The notes beneath the pieces are model-generated. The model was not told the origin of the DNA, ran no database searches, and was given only the letters and a program-made list of their open reading frames with translations. Shown here piece after piece: positions 59,274 through 64,000 of a DNA stretch of 64,000 nucleotides. The stretch is from Alisma plantago-aquatica (Eukaryota; Streptophyta; Magnoliopsida; Alismatales; Alismataceae): contig OY856409.1 of the NCBI GenBank assembly GCA_963693085.1, positions 1,619,583,711 through 1,619,647,710 on the forward strand, read 5' to 3'. The position numbers were made by a program, and so were the translations under genes. The stretch's first letter is position 1; each line of letters opens with the position of its first letter.

Positions 59274-60880
59274 ATGGCTGACCATTCTCCTGATGACCGT
59301 GATGATGACTACCGTGAGGGTGAGGACATCAATGTGCCGCCTCACAATGTAAGTTTTAAAAATATATCATATATTTATATCTATATGTCCATTTATAGTT
59401 ATATCTTGTAAATGTGAATTATTTTGTCAAATTTTAGGTTGATGATGCACAGGTACCAGCTGAAGCACTTGAGGCACTTGATCAACAACACCAAAAAGTT
59501 GACAAGAGAAGGGGCATCACTATGATGAAGAAGTTAATTTCGCAAAAGGGCAATGGACCCAAACTTGTTGTGGATTTCGATAATGCAGGAAATGCATGTG
59601 GTGTGAATCGCAATTCATTTATTTCATATCTTGGGTTTGTTACTCGTAGCCATTACAGTTGTCGCTTAGATTCTTGGCATAAAGTTTCTAAGGAGAAGAA
59701 AGATTTAATCTGGAGGGATTTATGCGTGAGTTATTATTAATTTGCAATTCTATTTTGTAGATTACTAAATTTTTGGATACTAGTTAATAGCAATTCTATT
59801 TTGCAGAGTATATTTGAATTGGATGAAAAGCTGCATCGTAAATGCGTGATGGAACGCTGTGGGAGAGTCCTAAGGAACTATAGGACAAATCTCACCAGAG
59901 AATACATAAAAGAAGCCGACAAGAGGAAGAAGACAACCACTGAATAGTGGAACTTCCTGGACAAAGAAGAATGGGACGCGTTTGTCGCTTCAAGACAAAC
60001 TGATGAATTCAAGGTATTAGGCGTCAATCTCATTAATTAATATATGTTGTATTCACTTATTCAAGATTAACATTTAGTGTTACTAGCCAAATCATTAATT
60101 TTCATACTAACTAGGCCCTCAGTGAGGCACAAAGATCAAGGCGTGCACTGAATGTGCATGACCACACAATGGGTCCAAAGGGGTATGAAGGCGTTCACCA
60201 AAGACTACAGGCTGAGGCTACTGCTGCTCAGTCTGCTGCTACTCAGGAGTCCTCTACCATAGGTAGCACACCTCTGCCTCGCCATGATGTCTGGATAGCT
60301 AGGAGGCTAAATAAGAAGGGAGAAATACCTAAGGCCGCAACTGCTGAGGCGGCTGCAAAAATGGTAAAATACAACTCTTACAGCAATCATTCGAATATTG
60401 ATTATTTGTGTTGTTTACTTAAGTACAAATTTTTGTTTTGGCGATTAGCGGGAGCTGCACGAGCTGAGGAAACAAGGAAAGTTCATCCCTAAGGGAACAA
60501 AGAATGAATTGACAGTTTCTCTGGGTAACCCAGAGCATCCTGGACGTGTTAGGGCTGTAGGCGCTGGTGTGGGCATCAAATCTTTTTTTGGGTCATCCCA
60601 GCGCAAACATGTCCCAAAAGTGGGACTTTTACAAGAAGAGGTAACATATTCTTTCTTTATAATGTTACTGTAAAAGAGAATTCAAAAATTAGAATTTGAT
60701 GTTTCTTTTATCCATGTATAAGTGGATAAGCTATTTGACAGGAAACTCGAAGAAGCAATGAAAAAGTGGCAGGCATCTCAAACTGCCACTTACCAGACAA
60801 TACCTACTGTAGACTCTACTCCTACTCCTACTGCAGAGGTTGGGAGTAATCCTGTAGAACCACCACCTAGCACATCCACT
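59274..60880 (+). pseudogene. Plant Transposase_24-like protein (En/Spm type), 5' exons, in-frame stop
   Basis: Exons by GT-AG and frame: 59274-59348, 59438-59725, 59807-60013, 60115-60363, 60449-60640 and about 60742-60880. The product starts MADHSPDDRDDDYREGEDIN. It continues GPKLVVDFDNAGNACGVNRN, SFISYLGFVTRSHYSCRLDS, RVLRNYRTNLTREYIKEADK, WDAFVASRQTDEFK, HDHTMGPKGYEGVHQRL and DVWIARRLNKKGEIPKAATA. This is the layout of the Transposase_24 family found beside CACTA elements: a DNA-binding/accessory protein and not the DDE transposase. A TAG at 59945-59947 interrupts exon 3 in frame. The acceptor before KLFDRKLEEAMKKWQ (near 60722) also looks damaged. It is probably one transcription unit with the protease exons downstream. 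Confidence 0.82.
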
Positions 60881-61009
60881 GTAAGTATTTTTATGACATA
60901 GTAACTAGTTTTTTAATTCAAGATGATACGTATATATGAAATTGTAGTCGTTTAAGAAAAAGATGATATGTATATATGTATATAACATTCTTTACACAAA
61001 AATTTGTAG

Positions 61010-62704
61010 GGGTTGAAGCCATGCCATCTAAAAAGTAAAGAATATGTCGTGGAAGAGGCGTCGGCTTACCCATCCCTACCAGGGGAAACATGTCACGGGT
61101 CTCCAGTACCAGTTGGTTGGATTCGGGTGAGCCCGATACATATATTCCCCCAGTGGATGGATCTTCCACTGCCATATGCCCACCCCAATTGTGAAACGCT
61201 TAGTGAGGCAGTAGGCGGAGTGATATTGTGGGAAAAAGCGTATGTCTTCTTTACTGAAAAGGTGCAGTAAATTTACATTACGTTCAATTGTTAGTGTGTG
61301 TAGATGCTGGCAGTTGATCTGAAATTATATAAATATATACAGGTTAAAAAGAAGACACCCACAACATTTAGGCCTCCACCTCCACCTCCTGCATTACCTA
61401 GTTGGGTTCCACAGGACCTACCTGTCTCGTTAGGTCCTAACTGTAGGGGTATGGCAGTATGGTTAGGGGAACATGATATGAACTCCCCTATAACTGTTTC
61501 TTCTGATTCAGATTCTACAGGTCAGTCATACGAAACAAAACTATTTATACAAGATATTTTGGAGTTGTTTCGATATGATTGGCTAAATACATCTGTGATA
61601 GAGCTATGGATAAGGTGAGATATTCTTTATACATCCATATACCTTGTGTATGATCTGGTGATCTGGTTTCTTATTTATTAATGCATGCGTAATTAATACA
61701 TATTTTGCAGCTACTTAGACAACATATGTGCATATTTTGGATTCGAACATGTAGGGTTTTTGATTCCATCCTTGATTAGTCTAGTAGCTAAAGACCCTAC
61801 ATCAGTTCAACAATACTGCTGTGAGGCTTTTTCAATTTTTGCTTTAAAAAAGAAGACGGTGATAATGGCTCCATTCAATGTAGAGTAAGTTTACTTTGCT
61901 TATTATAATTTGGACTTAAGAAAATTACATTTTATTGTGGATTTTGATTTATTAATTTTTAAGTTTTTTTCCTCTAGGGGTAAGCATTGGGAGTTATTGG
62001 TTATTGCCCCCGAGACGTTCACTGTGTATTATCTAGATCCTAAGGGGGGTAAATTGAATACAAGATTTGGACACATAATGAAAATGGCAATATTTCGGTG
62101 AGAAATATTTCATTTTTCATATCCGTTAACATATGTTATTACATTACTATTTAATTGCAATGTTCTGTGTTACATTAACATGTAGGGGTTTTGAGGAGTA
62201 CAAAAAGGCTGGAGGAAAGGTCCCCATGAAAAAGAACCAGCCAATAATTTGGAAGAACGTGAACGTAAGTTCCCGACTGCAATATATGTATATATTATTT
62301 ATGTGAACAATGCTTAATTAGTTGTATTTGTTAATATTTTGTATGTTTGAATTTATAGTGTGCTACACAAGACAACGGATGGTCATGTGGATACTATGTC
62401 ATGCGATATATGCACATGATTATCAAACATGCCGCACTGGATATTGAATGTATTGCTCAGGTATTATATAGTCTCATTAGATAATATGATCGAAATATAT
62501 CAATCTTATTTATAGCTCATTAATTATATATATACATCATTCTCTTTACAGGTGTTTAAAGCTGACCCCATTACAGGAAAGGACTTACCAAATGTTAATG
62601 CTCCCTATACGATGGGAGAATTAAATGAAGTAATCAAAGAATGGGCAACAGCCATACAATTAGTGGGGGCTTTAAAATATAATTGGGATCCTGATAGTGA
62701 ATAA
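61010..62704 (+). CDS. Ulp1-like C48 cysteine protease domain, 3' exons of the CACTA gene
   Basis: Exons: 61010-61260, 61343-61614, 61711-61884, 61978-62097, 62186-62264, 62359-62460 and 62552-62704 (stop TAA). From 61343 on, phases agree at every junction and no stop occurs. The fold of SUMO proteases of the Ulp1 type is indicated by the catalytic residues in order: His in GKHWELLVIAPE, Asp in VYYLDPKGG, Gln and Cys in QDNGWSCGYYVMRY. Upstream, PHPNCETL-like and GLKPCHLKSKEYV segments form a linker that follows the Transposase_24-like part. Known members cleave SUMO or process such precursors in the nucleus; the role of transposon-borne copies is not settled. The weak donor at 61261 (GTGCAG) is the least certain splice. 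The domain looks intact, but the upstream stop may prevent its translation. Confidence 0.85.
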
Positions 62705-62740
62705 TGACTAAACAATGATACTTTGTAAATGAATTTCTGA

Positions 62741-62915
62741 ATTATAATACATGTGTGAATGTTTCTACATGTCTGGATGTTTCTACATGTGTCTGAGTGA
62801 AAATGAATGAAAGTGTTCGTTGCTATATGAATGTTTCTACATGTGTGAATGTGAATGAATGGAACTACAGATTGCTAGCATGTGTGAATGTTTATAAATG
62901 TGTGAATGAATGGAA
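62741..62915 (+). repeat. Short repeats after the CACTA gene
   Basis: Five to six copies of (A/T)GTGTGAATGTTTCTACATG-like units in the 3' untranslated region. Confidence 0.75.
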
Positions 62916-63066
62916 CTCTTTTATTGTTAATTTTGCAGGTTTGCGGCCTGTTGTCGGCTGATATCAATGGATGTCGTAAAACCTGCAGTTCATAACTGAA
63001 CTGAACAGGTTTCTCATCCTGCGACCAGCCACAGCAGGTCTGCAGACTGATAGGGAAAAAAAACAA

Positions 63067-63540
63067 TAGGCGTCGGTTATTTGTAAATAACCGACACATA
63101 ATGATATAGTGTCGGTTTTCCTACAATAAACCGACGTCTATTCCTTAACAACACGGTCGTGCTGGACAGCACGGCCGTGGTCAAGATGGCGCGGGTTTGG
63201 GCGTCGGTTATTTGTAAAAAACCGACACATAATGTTCTAATGTCGGTTATTTGTAACAACCGACGTCTATTTCCTAATATATGGCGTCGGTTATTTGTAA
63301 ATAACCGACATTGATAGTGGCCAAGCTGGTGCCCTTTCTGTGGCGCGAAAGTTTTGGGCGTCGGTTTCTTATCTAATAACCGATGCCTATTGTCCCCTGA
63401 TGGCGCGCTTCTGATGGCGCGCGAAGAGTTTGGGCGTCGGTTTTGGAACCGACGCCTAATGGGTGGACTTTTAGTGTCGCCCACATAGGTGTCGCTTATA
63501 AATCGACACTAAAGGCTTTAAATAACCGACACTAAAGGTA
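63067..63540. repeat. Right subterminal palindromic repeats of the CACTA element
   Basis: About nine dyads of the type (G)CGTCGGTTATTTGTAAATAACCGAC(A/G) between 63067 and 63535 (for example 63069-63100, 63200-63230, 63285-63311, 63359-63388 and 63433-63453). The long minus-strand frame 63077-63484 is produced by these repeats and is not a gene. GGCGCG-rich spacers separate them. Confidence 0.9.
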
Positions 63541-63558
63541 GGTTCTGTAGTAGTACAT

Positions 63559-64000
63559 GCCTTACTATGCTAGTCTTATGTCTCACGTCTCCTTGGGAGA
63601 TAGCCTAGGTGATCTAGGGTCTGTCTTGGGGGAGAGGGGTGTCATCCTAAGTGATTTTACCCTTCTCCCCCCATACCCTACCCACCTCTCCTTCCTCTCC
63701 TCTAGAATTCAGTCATTCAATGATAGAGTTAAAGCTCCTCGTCACTTGGTGCAGTGTGACTTCTAGACAAATGTGAGTAGCACAAACATTATGGTGGAGT
63801 ACTACCTCCTAATGGCCTGTTTGGTTTGTGCCTTATGCTACTATGATTCCCGATCACCTCTAGCCTATCTTGTCCAGACGACAAGAGCTAAAGAGGCTGA
63901 GGTTCTCCTTTCCCCCTTCTATCTTCTTTGTTTCTTTTTGTGGTTGTGCTTCTCAGTAGCGAGTTTCAGGCCGGCATGCCCATTGGAATAAAGATGGTTG
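63559..64000. other. Right flank, no gene recognised
   Basis: Starts after the CAT target repeat. Two short frames (63557-63766 and 63773-63991) have no recognisable motif. Confidence 0.5.

Larger units (their letters stand above)
57300..63555 (+). mobile_element. CACTA (En/Spm-type) transposon, complete ends, 6.26 kb
   Basis: The left end is CACTACTACAGAAATGG (57300). The right end reads, on the minus strand, TACTACTACAGAACC (ending 63555), a 13-base inverted repeat with the outermost base changed. The target repeat CAT lies on both sides (57297-57299 and 63556-63558), the 3-bp size typical of CACTA elements. Both subterminal regions carry many copies of a CGGTTATTTGTAAATAACCG-type palindrome. 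One multi-exon plus-strand gene occupies 57600-62704. No TNP2/DDE transposase is readable, so the copy is probably non-autonomous. Confidence 0.92.

Noticed and set aside
63077..63484. 135-residue minus-strand frame rich in RRRF and NNRR motifs
   Set aside because: It is the translation of the palindromic subterminal repeats, so it is not a protein gene.

Overview
This window looks like nuclear DNA of a flowering plant, from a region built almost entirely of transposable elements. The evidence is plant-type L1 LINE reverse transcriptase, Ty1/copia and Ty3/gypsy relics with initiator-Met-tRNA primer sites, a Cassandra-type TRIM with a 5S-rRNA-like segment in its LTRs, and a CACTA element with a plant Transposase_24-like/Ulp1-like gene. 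The base composition is AT-rich, and genes are split by GT-AG introns. I cannot name the species. I found no host gene unrelated to a transposon, no tRNA and no genuine rRNA gene.

Layout. 1-2359 is a dead L1-type LINE. 3562-22845 is the largest structure: a minus-strand array LTR-internal-LTR-internal-LTR of a non-coding, LARD-like Ty3-type retrotransposon. Its LTRs are about 3.1 kb and its internal regions about 2.5 kb, and the whole array is bounded by a near-matching 5-bp repeat. A 5'-truncated LINE (3869-4806) sits in the first LTR, and a 4.0-kb TG...CA segment, probably a solo LTR, sits in the first internal region (8522-12500). 23655-28147 is the 3' part of a chromovirus (LTR plus integrase and chromodomain relic) whose LTR holds a complete 836-bp Cassandra element with perfect 5-bp target repeats. 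At 28148 the chromovirus is cut by a CACTACAAAAAA-type transposon end. 29370-35390 is an LTR-like non-coding tract with an unusual higher-order array of palindromes. 38600-41268 is an older, diverged relative of the LARD.

41351-56539 is a cluster of Tork/Angela-like copia elements: an LTR fragment, a nearly complete but dead minus-strand element (42386-51461) with a further DNA-transposon-like insert in its 3' LTR, and the 3' two thirds of a plus-strand element (51461-56539) joined to it back to back. 57300-63555 is a complete 6.26-kb CACTA element with a 3-bp target repeat. It has many palindromic subterminal repeats, a hairpin of about 210 bp and a multi-exon gene whose Ulp1-type cysteine protease residues are all present. 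It lacks a recognisable TNP2 transposase and has one in-frame stop upstream.

Most coding relics are broken. The exception is the Ulp1-like part of the CACTA gene, which reads open across seven exons. The most informative features are the nested insertions, which give a relative order of events, and the possible pairing of a non-autonomous LARD with a coding chromovirus that shares its LTR end.
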